In this document: piece by piece, positions 53,790 to 61,434 of the stretch
How the letters are laid out: every line of letters begins with the position of its first letter
Numbering within the stretch: position 1 is the stretch's first letter
Origin: an uncultured Lachnospiraceae bacterium
GTDB lineage: Bacteria; Bacillota; Clostridia; Lachnospirales; Lachnospiraceae
Assembly (NCBI GenBank): GCA_900319245.1
Contig: ONNQ01000015.1
Coordinates: forward strand, 1 to 64,000
Length of the DNA: 64,000 bases
Direction: 5' to 3'
Notes under the pieces: model-generated
The model's database searches: none
Seen by the model: only the letters and a program-made list of their open reading frames with translations
Told to the model about the DNA's origin: nothing
Program-made: the position numbers and the translations under genes

Positions 53790-54797
53790 TTACATAACAT
53801 CCCACGTGCGCGGGATATAGAGTGATTCAAATGTCTTGATCGCATATCGGTCCGTCATGGACGAGATATAGTCGCACACCGCAGTATGGACCGGCGTTCC
53901 CGCCTCGATCATTCTCTTCTGCAGTTCCGGCAGTTCCTCGCTGTGCCTGCAGTAATACGCGTAGAGAACCTCCACCATGTTCTCTGCTCTGGATTCCTCG
54001 GCCTTGGCCTTGGGATTTGTATATACGTTTTCAAACATAAAGGCGCGCATCTTGTGGAACGCCTGCTCCACTTCGTCGGACATACGGATCTGCGCCTTCC
54101 CCTGACTGCTCGTAATGATATCATGGATAAAACGGTCCAGTCGCTGTCCCAGCGTTCTGCCTACCACCCTGGCGATTTCCTCGGGCACGTCGTCGTCCGT
54201 CAGGATCCCGCCGCGAATTGCATCGTCCATATCGTGGTGGATATAGGCGATCTTATCGGAGAGCCGCACGATCTGCCCCTCCAGGGTCGCGGGAATTGTA
54301 TTCATCTGGTGCTTCACAATGCCGTCCCGCACTTCCCACGTGAGATTGAGTCCGGCGCCGTTCTTCTCCAGCACATCCACCATACGAAGGCTCTGCTCGT
54401 GGTGCCTGAATCCGTCCGGAGAGATCCGGTTGAGCGCTCTCTCCCCGGCGTGGCCAAAGGGCGTATGTCCCAGATCGTGGCCCAGCGCGATCGCCTCGAC
54501 CAGATCTTCGTTCAGCCGAAGTGCCTTGGCAATCGTGCGCGCATTCTGCGACACTTCCAGCGTATGCGTCATGCGCGTCCTGTAATGGTCTCCGTCGGGA
54601 GACAAAAAGACCTGCGTCTTGTCCTTTAACCTGCGAAATGACTTGCTGTGCAGGATCCTGTCCCTGTCTCGCTGAAACACAGGGCGGATGTCACACTGCT
54701 CCTCCTGCTCATTTCTGCCCTTTGAATCGACAGAAAAACAAGCCCACGGGGCAAGGATCTCTTTTTCTCTCAGTTCCAGTTCTTCTCTGATCGTCAA
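53790..54797 (-). CDS. dgt: Deoxyguanosinetriphosphate triphosphohydrolase-like protein
   Basis: A 335-residue HD-domain protein. Metal motifs are RRLKDKTQVF, TRMTHTLEVSQNARTIAKAL and ALGHDLGHTPFGHAGE near 100-120. Dgt-type enzymes remove triphosphate from dGTP, tuning dNTP pools. It heads the dgt-dnaG-rpoD group, as in many Clostridia. Length is typical for the shorter subfamily. Confidence 0.93.
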   Translation of the reverse strand: MTIREELELREKEILAPWACFSVDSKGRNEQEEQCDIRPVFQRDRDRILHSKSFRRLKDKTQVFLSPDGDHYRTRMTHTLEVSQNARTIAKALRLNEDLVEAIALGHDLGHTPFGHAGERALNRISPDGFRHHEQSLRMVDVLEKNGAGLNLTWEVRDGIVKHQMNTIPATLEGQIVRLSDKIAYIHHDMDDAIRGGILTDDDVPEEIARVVGRTLGQRLDRFIHDIITSSQGKAQIRMSDEVEQAFHKMRAFMFENVYTNPKAKAEESRAENMVEVLYAYYCRHSEELPELQKRMIEAGTPVHTAVCDYISSMTDRYAIKTFESLYIPRTWDVM

Positions 54798-54949
54798 TGG
54801 AAGGCCTCTTTCAAAAACCTGTGAATTTCGAAATGAAAACAGAATACATGTGATCAGGACGCTCCTTCATAAAAAAGAACGCCTAACTTAATTATTCTGC
54901 AACAATCTCTTCATTCCTTTTTTTAAATGCAAATAATTTTAAATACATG

Positions 54950-54978
54950 TTGACATTTGAAGATAATACCGATAGAAT
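54950..54978 (+). promoter_or_regulatory. Promoter of the tRNA-Leu pair
   Basis: Plus-strand -35 TTGACA (54950-54955) and -10 TAGAAT (54973-54978), 17-base spacer, 11 bases before the tRNA. Confidence 0.85.
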
Positions 54979-54989
54979 TACATTTGTTC

Positions 54990-55072
54990 GCAGGAGTGGC
55001 GGAATGGCAGACGCGCAGGCTTCAGGTGCCTGTTATGGCAACATAGTGTGGGTTCAAGTCCCATCTCCTGCA
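54990..55072 (+). tRNA. tRNA-Leu (CAG)
   Basis: 83 bases with acceptor stem GCAGGAG/CTCCTGC, anticodon loop TTCAGGT (anticodon CAG, reads CUG), a long variable arm typical of Leu tRNA and T-loop GGTTCAAGTCC. The CCA tail is not encoded. Confidence 0.95.
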
Positions 55073-55094
55073 TTCCCAATTTAATAGGGAGTGC

Positions 55095-55178
55095 GCGGAA
55101 GTGTCGGAACTGGCAGACGAGCAAGACTAAGGATCTTGTGGTGGATACACCGTGTGGGTTCAAGTCCCATCTTCCGCA
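55095..55178 (+). tRNA. tRNA-Leu (AAG)
   Basis: 84 bases with acceptor GCGGAAG/CTTCCGC, anticodon loop CTAAGGA (AAG, reads CUU after A34 to inosine or directly), long variable arm, T-loop GGTTCAAGTCC. It follows tRNA-Leu (CAG) by 22 bases. Confidence 0.93.
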
Positions 55179-55182
55179 GATC

Positions 55183-55212
55183 AATCGGAAACAGAAATGT
55201 TTCCGATTTTTT
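55183..55212 (+). terminator. Terminator of the tRNA-Leu pair
   Basis: AATCGGAAACA pairs perfectly with TGTTTCCGATT (55183-55193, 55198-55208), then TTTT. Confidence 0.9.
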
Positions 55213-55228
55213 GTGTATTTTTTTGTAT

Positions 55229-55260
55229 AAAAAAGAATACCGATCACTTGATCGGTATTC
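55229..55260 (-). terminator. Terminator of the tRNA-Val pair
   Basis: GAATACCGATCA with TGATCGGTATTC (12 bp, 55235-55260), followed on the minus strand by six T. Confidence 0.9.
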
Positions 55261-55265
55261 TGTCG

Positions 55266-55339
55266 TGGAACCGACGGGGCTCGAACCCATGACCTCCCGC
55301 ACGTCAAGCGGACGCTCATCCCAGCTGAGCTACGGTTCC
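55266..55339 (-). tRNA. tRNA-Val (GAC)
   Basis: 74 bases; acceptor GGAACCG/CGGTTCC, D arm TAGCTCAGCTGGGATGAGC, anticodon loop TTGACGT (GAC), T-loop GGTTCGAGCCC. Minus strand. Confidence 0.94.
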
Positions 55340-55371
55340 GTATGAAGTTACTCTGCACCTTGGGCAGAAGA

Positions 55372-55445
55372 TGGAACCGACGGGGCTCGAACCCGTGACC
55401 TCTCGCGTGTGAGGCGAACGCTCATCCCAGCTGAGCTACGGTTCC
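55372..55445 (-). tRNA. tRNA-Val (CAC)
   Basis: 74 bases; same acceptor and D arm as tRNA-Val (GAC), anticodon loop CTCACAC (CAC), T-loop GGTTCGAGCCC. First of the pair; the two probably arose by duplication. Confidence 0.94.
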
Positions 55446-55494
55446 TTAACCCTGAACGATTTCTTCTCTGACCTCGCCTTCAGAGTACCTTAGT

Positions 55495-55523
55495 ATATTA
55501 TTACATTGGTTCAGGATTGTCAA
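55495..55523 (-). promoter_or_regulatory. Promoter of the tRNA-Val pair
   Basis: Minus-strand -35 TTGACA (55518-55523) and -10 TAATAT (55495-55500), 17-base spacer. Confidence 0.8.
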
Positions 55524-55579
55524 TCGCTTTTTTTAAATCATTTGTTCTTCCATGGATGAAGACGATCTTCCCGTGAGTC

Positions 55580-56422
55580 TCAATGCAGCGCCTCTTCCAC
55601 CATATGGATGAGCGCAGGAATACAGGACTCGAAGTGCACGCCATACCATGGATTCTCTCCGTCGTTCATGGTCTCGCGAATAGACAGCGCTGTGTAATCC
55701 GCCGCGATCTCCAGCGACCGCTGCATGCTGACGCCCCGCACTATAGCGCCTGCTGCCGTACTCGCAAACAGATCGCCGGTCCCGTGATAGGATGCGGCAA
55801 GGCGCTCCGTCTGATACTGAAAGATTTCACCCGTCCCGGAATGCATGGCATAAAAGCCGGTCATACCCGGCGAAAGGGCCGCGCCTGTGATCACAACCGT
55901 TCCTTTACAGATCTTACAAAGCCGCTCGCATAGACCTCTGAGATAGGTCTCTTCGCACGCCTCCCTGTACTCTGTGCCAGTCATTAGACAGGCCTCTGTG
56001 ATATTGGGAAGAATCATATCAGACCTTTTGCAAAGTGCGGCACATCGTTCCGCGTAGCCCGTGTCAAATCCGCGGTAAAGCCTGCCGTGATCCCCCATCA
56101 CAGGATCCGTGAAAACAAGCGTGTTATCATCCGCGAACATGTCGATCACAGAAAGCGCCGTGTCGATGTCGCGGGCTGTGCCCAGATATCCTATGTAGAT
56201 CGCATCGAACGTAATACCGCTGTTCTTCCAGTGCTGAACAATACGCGGCATCTCCTCTCCCAGGTCCAGCTTGGTATTGTCCGGAAACAGGGTGTGTGTG
56301 GACAATAGGGCTGTGGGCAATACGGCCGTCTCCACGCCGATGGCCGAGATGACCGGAAGCGCGATCGTGACAGAGCATTTGCCAAAACAGGTGATGTCCT
56401 GGATTGTCAAGATTCTTTTCAT
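55580..56422 (-). CDS. Pyridoxamine/pyridoxal kinase (PdxK/PdxY-like)
   Basis: A 280-residue ribokinase-fold kinase: ILTIQDITCFGKCSVTIALPVISAIGVE at the N terminus, FTDPVMGDHGRLY near 107, and the catalytic YHGTGDLFAS near 217 with the base Asp. It phosphorylates pyridoxal or pyridoxine, giving PLP for enzymes such as the C-S lyase at 622. ThiD (HMP kinase) is the alternative. ATG at 56422 begins MKRILTIQ. It is followed by no clear terminator. Confidence 0.88.
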   Translation of the reverse strand: MKRILTIQDITCFGKCSVTIALPVISAIGVETAVLPTALLSTHTLFPDNTKLDLGEEMPRIVQHWKNSGITFDAIYIGYLGTARDIDTALSVIDMFADDNTLVFTDPVMGDHGRLYRGFDTGYAERCAALCKRSDMILPNITEACLMTGTEYREACEETYLRGLCERLCKICKGTVVITGAALSPGMTGFYAMHSGTGEIFQYQTERLAASYHGTGDLFASTAAGAIVRGVSMQRSLEIAADYTALSIRETMNDGENPWYGVHFESCIPALIHMVEEALH

Positions 56423-56441
56423 AAAGCCGTGCCTTCTCTCA

Positions 56442-57467
56442 TTATTTTGCCTCAAATCCCATTGCTTCTGTGCTCATAAAGCTTCCGTCCGACAGAATCA
56501 GGAAGATTGCCTCGTCGTTCTCCTTCGCAAGCGCCATGGCCTTCTCACTCCCCAGGATCAGATAGATTGTGGCGAGCGCGTCGCAATCCGCTGACTCTCC
56601 CTTGGGCGCTTTCAGCGTCACGCCAACAATATCCGTCTGCGCGGGATAGCCCGTCTCAGCGTTCAGAATATGATGATATTGCACCCCGTCTTCTTCAAAA
56701 TAGCGCTGGTATACGCCGGACGTCACTACTGTCTCATCACTGGCTTCCACGATCCCCACAATCTCTGACTCCTGCGAATAGGGCTTCTCAACGCCGATCT
56801 TAAAGGGCGTCTCCTGCCCGTCTTCATGCTTGTCGCCAATGCAGGAGACGTTTCCGCCAAGACTGATGATCGCCGACGTCACGCCGTTTTCCATAAGGTT
56901 CTCACCGACGCGGTCCGCAATATAGCCCTTGGCAATGCCGCCCAGATCCAGATGGGTGTGAGGATCTGTCAGGGTCACCGTATTGCCCTCGATCTGCACC
57001 TTCTCCCACCCCACTGTGGCGCAGGCTTCCTGCAGTGCTTCTTCCGACGGGACCTCGGGCTCCTCCGCGTGGAAATCCCACAGATCCGACACCTTGCCGA
57101 TGGTAATATCAAATACGCCGCCGGACAGCTCGCTGTAATAGAGGCCCTTTTCGATCACCCTGATCGTCTCCGGGTCGCACTCGACCGGCGCGCCTTGCGC
57201 TTGGTTGATCCTGTAGATATCCGTCCCCTCTTTGGTCCTTGAAAGAAGCGACTCATAGTGGCTGCAAAGCTGGAAAGCCTCGTCAATCGCCGCGTTTGCC
57301 TTCTCTTCGTCCATCTCTGCCATGTCGTACACAGCGATGGAACAGACGGTGTCAAAATAGAAACTTTGCCTGACAACCGGCTCCTGTGTTTTACGCGCGC
57401 ATCCCGCCTGTGTTATAATGAATAGTGCGGTTAGCGTTAGCAAAACCGCCCTCTGTATTCTTTTCAT
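56442..57467 (-). CDS. apbE: FAD:protein FMN transferase ApbE (lipoprotein)
   Basis: A 341-residue extracytoplasmic enzyme with a lipoprotein signal (LTALFIITQAGC, Cys at about 24). ApbE motifs are FDTVCSIAVYD, DLGGIAKGYIAD near 195 and SLGGNVSCIG near 220, with C-terminal residues (SADCDALAT) for Mg-FAD. It attaches FMN to Thr/Ser of target proteins such as RnfG and RnfD, encoded 2-5 kb away. ATG at 57467 is supported by the signal peptide. It is divergent from the NusG_II gene. Confidence 0.93.
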   Translation of the reverse strand: MKRIQRAVLLTLTALFIITQAGCARKTQEPVVRQSFYFDTVCSIAVYDMAEMDEEKANAAIDEAFQLCSHYESLLSRTKEGTDIYRINQAQGAPVECDPETIRVIEKGLYYSELSGGVFDITIGKVSDLWDFHAEEPEVPSEEALQEACATVGWEKVQIEGNTVTLTDPHTHLDLGGIAKGYIADRVGENLMENGVTSAIISLGGNVSCIGDKHEDGQETPFKIGVEKPYSQESEIVGIVEASDETVVTSGVYQRYFEEDGVQYHHILNAETGYPAQTDIVGVTLKAPKGESADCDALATIYLILGSEKAMALAKENDEAIFLILSDGSFMSTEAMGFEAK

Positions 57468-57528
57468 AAAGACAGACTCCCATCTGTTGATTTGCAGGCC
57501 GCACAGCGTTCTGCAAGGAGATTGTACC

Positions 57529-57906
57529 ATGTTCAAAGTAATCCGAAAAGCAGACATCATTCTCCTTTGTGTTCTGCTCCTTACCGCCGCCGGATCTGCC
57601 GCCTTTTTCGCAGTCCGTCTGTCCGATCCGCCGGGACAGGTTGTGATCACCCTCGACGGACAGCCTTACGGCACCTATGATCTTGACAGCGACCGGGAGG
57701 TGGAGATCCGCGGAGATGATTTCTATAACCTGGTTCGAATTGAAGGCGCTGTTGTCACCATGGCGTCCTCTGACTGCCACAACCAGGTCTGCGTCGAGCA
57801 CGCGCCCATATCCCACTCCGGGGAAAGCATCATATGCCTCCCCCACAAGCTGGTCGTCACGATCAAGGGCGGAAAGGAGGCGGAAGTCGATGCAATCGTA
57901 CAATGA
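57529..57906 (+). CDS. NusG_II domain protein
   Basis: A 125-residue membrane-anchored protein: one N-terminal hydrophobic segment (IILLCVLLLTAAGSAAFFAV), then a beta-rich NusG_II (DUF1312) domain with SSDCHNQVCVEHAPIS and SIICLPHKLVVTI, containing three cysteines. This domain is often next to Rnf, ApbE and Gx-family proteins and is thought to act in extracytoplasmic redox or flavin chemistry. AAGGAG lies eight bases before the ATG. It overlaps the start of the next gene. Confidence 0.88.
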   Translation: MFKVIRKADIILLCVLLLTAAGSAAFFAVRLSDPPGQVVITLDGQPYGTYDLDSDREVEIRGDDFYNLVRIEGAVVTMASSDCHNQVCVEHAPISHSGESIICLPHKLVVTIKGGKEAEVDAIVQ

Positions 57907-58471
57907 TTCCACAGAGCACCCGCGCAGCCACGCGCCAGGCGATCCCAGAAGTTCCGTGCAAAGCGCACCGCGCAGCCGTGCCAAGCGTGTCGCCATCAGC
58001 GCCCTGTTCGCTTCGCTGGCCCTGATCTTTTCCTACATAGAAGCGATCGTGCCGGCCGCAACGGCTATACCCGGCATTAAACTCGGCATCGCCAATCTGG
58101 TCGTGATCATTGCCATGCACCGGCTGGATCTGCGCTATGCCCTCACCATCAATCTGGTCCGCATTGCACTGGCCGGATTCATGTTCTCCGGACTCTATGG
58201 CGCCATCTATTCGCTGTGCGGCTGCCTTGTCAGCTTTGCCGTGATGTGCATTCTGAAAAAGACCGGACTCTTTTCCGTGATCGGCGTCAGCATGGGCGGC
58301 GGCGTGGCCCACAATCTCGGCCAGCTCTGCATCGCCGCATTTCTGGTATCCGGACTGGAGATCTTCTACTATACGCCCGTCCTCATTGTATCAGGGACGA
58401 TCAGCGGCATTCTCATCGGCTGGCTGGGACACATCCTTCTCACCCATTTGCCGGCGAAGCTGTTTCTGTAA
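57890..58471 (+). CDS. Gx transporter family protein (Hpre_diP_synt_I)
   Basis: A 193-residue membrane protein with about five hydrophobic segments after a Ser/Arg-rich N terminus. The family motif AIPGIKLGIANLVVIIAM lies near 60, and SMGGGVAHNLGQL near 137. The family was named for component I of heptaprenyl diphosphate synthase but is now seen as a transporter-like protein linked to Rnf and flavinylation loci. AAAGGAGG lies nine bases before the ATG, which overlaps the NusG_II stop by 17 bases: translational coupling. Confidence 0.85.
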   Translation: MQSYNDSTEHPRSHAPGDPRSSVQSAPRSRAKRVAISALFASLALIFSYIEAIVPAATAIPGIKLGIANLVVIIAMHRLDLRYALTINLVRIALAGFMFSGLYGAIYSLCGCLVSFAVMCILKKTGLFSVIGVSMGGGVAHNLGQLCIAAFLVSGLEIFYYTPVLIVSGTISGILIGWLGHILLTHLPAKLFL

Positions 58472-58504
58472 GCCGAAGCGCCTCAACAATAAGACAATCG
58501 CACC

Positions 58505-58543
58505 AAAAAGCTGCATCAGCACAAAGTCTGATGCAGCTTTTTT
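58505..58543. terminator. Bidirectional terminator between the Gx gene and rnfB
   Basis: AAAAAGCTGCATCAG pairs with CTGATGCAGCTTTTT (58505-58519, 58528-58542), with A and T runs at both ends for both converging operons. Confidence 0.92.
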
Positions 58544-58578
58544 AATACCATTTTACGTCAGATTAGATCCAGCCCGGT

Positions 58579-59529
58579 TTACGCCTTGGGCGCTTCCTCT
58601 GCCTTGGCTTCTGCCGCCGCCTTCGCAGCCGCTTCCTTGGCAGCCTTAGCCTTCAGAGCAGCTTCTTTTCTAGCCGCTGCTTCTTTGGCTTCCTTGGCCT
58701 GCAGGCCCTTCTTGATCTTCTCTTTCTGCTCTGCAGTATGCATGACATCCTGAATTGCACCGGTCGGGCACTTTGCTGCGCAAAGACCGCACTTGATGCA
58801 CTTGGAAGGATCAATGCTGCTGAGATTGTTCTCGATCGTGATCGCACCCTTAGGGCAGACTCTTGCGCACTGTCCGCAGCCGATACATGCCACGTTACAT
58901 GCCTTTCTGGCGTCTGCGCCCTTCTGCTCGTTGTGACAGCGAACCTGTACCTTGGCAGACTCAGGGATGATCTTGATCAGCTTCTGCGGGCAAGCCTTCG
59001 CGCATGCGCCGCAGCTTGTGCAGTAATCACGTCCAACGACCGCTACGCCGTCGATGATGCGGATCGCGTCAAACTCGCACGCTGCTACGCAGTCGCCAAG
59101 TCCGATACATCCGTAAGGACACTGCTTGCTTCCGCCAAACAGCTGCTTCGCTGCTTTACAGGAGCTGATATCTTCGTACTCATAGAGCTTGGCTGCGTTG
59201 TCGGTTGTGCCGTTGCACATTACGAACGCAACCTTCTTTTCCATGTCTCCGGCATCCTGTCCGAGCAGGGTAGCCAGCTTCTTAGCAACGGCGGGACCGC
59301 CTACAGAACACTTCGTGCAGGGCGTATCTCCACCCTCTGCCATAGCGTGCGCATAGTCGTCACATCCGGCAAATCCGCAGCCGCCGCAGTTCGCTCCGGG
59401 GAGCTCTGCGCGCAGGTCGAGGAACAGCTGATCCTCCTGGACTGCGAACACCTTGGATGCGTAGCTGAGCATAACGGAAGCAAGAAGACCGACGATGACA
59501 ACGAGTGCTACAGGTATAACAATATTCAT
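58579..59529 (-). CDS. rnfB: Rnf complex subunit RnfB
   Basis: A 316-residue iron-sulfur subunit. One N-terminal membrane helix is followed by the GANCGGCGFAGCDDYAHAM cluster site, then two or more ferredoxin pairs (CTSCGACAKACP, CIGCGQCARVCP, CIKCGLCAAKCP). It is the probable entry point of electrons from ferredoxin. The last 50 residues are an Ala/Lys/Glu repeat tail (AKEAAARKEAALKAKAAKEA). It is the last gene of rnfCDGEAB. Confidence 0.95.
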   Translation of the reverse strand: MNIVIPVALVVIVGLLASVMLSYASKVFAVQEDQLFLDLRAELPGANCGGCGFAGCDDYAHAMAEGGDTPCTKCSVGGPAVAKKLATLLGQDAGDMEKKVAFVMCNGTTDNAAKLYEYEDISSCKAAKQLFGGSKQCPYGCIGLGDCVAACEFDAIRIIDGVAVVGRDYCTSCGACAKACPQKLIKIIPESAKVQVRCHNEQKGADARKACNVACIGCGQCARVCPKGAITIENNLSSIDPSKCIKCGLCAAKCPTGAIQDVMHTAEQKEKIKKGLQAKEAKEAAARKEAALKAKAAKEAAAKAAAEAKAEEAPKA

Positions 59530-59545
59530 CCTCTTCCTCCTTTCC

Positions 59546-60121
59546 TTATGAGAACATTCCGTTGAAGCCCATGAAGCTCAGAGAAAGAATCGCTGCTGTG
59601 ATCAGGATGATCGGCACGCCTCTGAAGGACTCCGGAATGCGGCTCTGATCGACCAGCTTGGTACGCACGCCTGCCATGATGATCATAGCGAACAGGAAGC
59701 CAATACCGGCACCAAATGCGTTGACCAGAGACTCGATATAGTTGTAGTTGGAATCGATGTTGGTGATGCAGACACCAAGCACTGCGCAGTTGGTTGTGAT
59801 CAGGGGAAGGAAGATACCGAGCGACTTGTAAAGTGCGGGCATGCTCTTCTTCATGAACATTTCAACCAGCTGAACCAGCGCTGCAATAACCAGGATGAAG
59901 ACGACCGTCTGCAGATATCCGATTCCGAATTTGTTAAGGAGCTGCTGGATCGGCCATGTAACAGCCGTTGCCAGAACCATAACGAATGTAACAGCGATAC
60001 CCATACCTGTGGAGCTGTCCAGATCTTTGGAAACTCCGAGGAAGGGGCAGATCCCCAGGAACTGAGCCAGAGGATAGTTATTCACCAGCACCATGCTGAT
60101 AATGATGATGATCAGTTTCAT
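59546..60121 (-). CDS. rnfA: Rnf complex subunit RnfA
   Basis: A 191-residue membrane protein with six hydrophobic segments and the paired Cys-containing half-helix motifs ITTNCAVLGVC and the LGICPFLGV loop. RnfA and RnfE are homologous and inverted in the membrane; their cysteines hold a shared [2Fe-2S] cluster. Located between rnfE and rnfB. Confidence 0.95.
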   Translation of the reverse strand: MKLIIIIISMVLVNNYPLAQFLGICPFLGVSKDLDSSTGMGIAVTFVMVLATAVTWPIQQLLNKFGIGYLQTVVFILVIAALVQLVEMFMKKSMPALYKSLGIFLPLITTNCAVLGVCITNIDSNYNYIESLVNAFGAGIGFLFAMIIMAGVRTKLVDQSRIPESFRGVPIILITAAILSLSFMGFNGMFS

Positions 60122-60142
60122 GAATTACTCCTCCTCTCTCTC

Positions 60143-60859
60143 TTATTTCTGCGCGGCGCATTCGCCGTCAGCACAATTGCCCTGGTTCGCGCAGCCGTCG
60201 CAGCCGAACTCATTGCGGATCTTGCTCTTATCCTTGGTGAAATAATGAACCGCCGCCATGACGATCGCATAGACGAAGAAGCCGCCGGGTACCATGGTCA
60301 TGATGCTCATGCCGGGGATGAAGTTGGACAGCAGCGGAATTCCCTTGAATCCCTTTGCAAGACCGAACCAGTCGCCGGCAAGCCATGTGCCGCTTCCCAG
60401 TACCTCACGGATCGTGCCCATGATGACCAGAGTCAGTGTAAAGCCAAGGCCCATGCCGATTCCATCGAGTGCGGAATCAAGGACGCCATTCTTGGAAGCG
60501 AACATTTCTGCACGGCCCAGGATGATGCAGTTAACAACGATCAGAGGCAGGTAAAGTCCCAGTGCGGAATACAGAGACGGTACGAACGCCTGCAGAAGCA
60601 TCTGCACGATCGTAACGAAACCTGCGATGACCGTGATAAAGCAGGGAATTCTGACCTTATCCGGGATAATATTGTGGAGCGCTGAAATAACGATATTGGA
60701 GCACACCAGAACAGCCGTAGCGGCAAGTCCCATACCAAAGCCGGTCTCTACGGACGTAGAAGTCGCCAGTGTGGGGCAGGTACCGATGACAAGCACCAGT
60801 ACGGGGTTTTCTTTGATCAGACCGTTCAAAAGAACGTCAATTCTTTTCTTCTCTCCCAT
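60143..60859 (-). CDS. rnfE: Rnf complex subunit RnfE
   Basis: A 238-residue membrane protein homologous to RnfA: NPVLVLVIGTCPTLATSTSV near the N terminus and LIVVNCIILGRAE near 110. The C-terminal tail has CDGCANQGNCADGEC, a Cys-rich cytoplasmic or exported tail unusual for a minimal RnfE. It shares a base with the rnfG stop, so the genes are coupled. Confidence 0.95.
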   Translation of the reverse strand: MGEKKRIDVLLNGLIKENPVLVLVIGTCPTLATSTSVETGFGMGLAATAVLVCSNIVISALHNIIPDKVRIPCFITVIAGFVTIVQMLLQAFVPSLYSALGLYLPLIVVNCIILGRAEMFASKNGVLDSALDGIGMGLGFTLTLVIMGTIREVLGSGTWLAGDWFGLAKGFKGIPLLSNFIPGMSIMTMVPGGFFVYAIVMAAVHYFTKDKSKIRNEFGCDGCANQGNCADGECAAQK

Positions 60860-61434
60860 TAGTTCGCACCTCCTATCGCAGCATACTGTGCAAGTGCAGC
60901 ATAGACGCCCTTATGGATTGCGGTACCGGAAACAGAAGCGCCGGTGATAAAGCTGAAATCCGCCTCTTTTTTGACATCTTCAGCGGTGAGCGCTGTCTTG
61001 GTGATGTACTGGGCAAGGTACTCAGGATCCTGATCCTTGGTACCTACGCCGGGCGTATCCGCGTGATCCGTAACCTTGACGCCGGTGACTGCGCCTGTCG
61101 CATCGAGGCCGACCATCATGGTGAGGTCGCCGCCGAAGGACTTGGTCGTGCATGTCATGACATAACCGGCATCGTTGTTTGCCTTGTAAACTTCTGTGAC
61201 AGAAGCTTTGCCGTCAGTAGAAGCCGCATAGTTGTCCAGCTCAAGCTGGGTAAAATCATCCGCCTCGGGAAGCAGTTCTTTTCTGTTCTCGGTTGCGGTG
61301 ATGGCCTGGTTGCGGATGATGATGGGATCCGAAACTGAATTGGTCAATGCCAGAAGAAGCGTTGTCACGAAGCAGATCGCCACGAGAACGACAACGGGCA
61401 TGCCATACTCCTTAAAATTCTCATTCTTAGTCAT
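60859..61434 (-). CDS. rnfG: Rnf complex subunit RnfG (flavoprotein)
   Basis: A 191-residue single-pass protein: one helix (VVVLVAICFVTTLLLALT) and an FMN-binding domain. The ApbE acceptor motif near the C terminus reads ITGASVSG, so the acceptor position (residue 167) is Ser in place of the usual Thr of S/TGAT. It carries electrons across the complex. It overlaps rnfD and rnfE at both ends. Confidence 0.93.
   Translation of the reverse strand: MTKNENFKEYGMPVVVLVAICFVTTLLLALTNSVSDPIIIRNQAITATENRKELLPEADDFTQLELDNYAASTDGKASVTEVYKANNDAGYVMTCTTKSFGGDLTMMVGLDATGAVTGVKVTDHADTPGVGTKDQDPEYLAQYITKTALTAEDVKKEADFSFITGASVSGTAIHKGVYAALAQYAAIGGAN

Noticed and set aside
54978-55358. A 126-codon frame across the tRNA genes
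   Set aside because: It is read through four tRNA-related segments and two terminators; the tRNAs explain the sequence.
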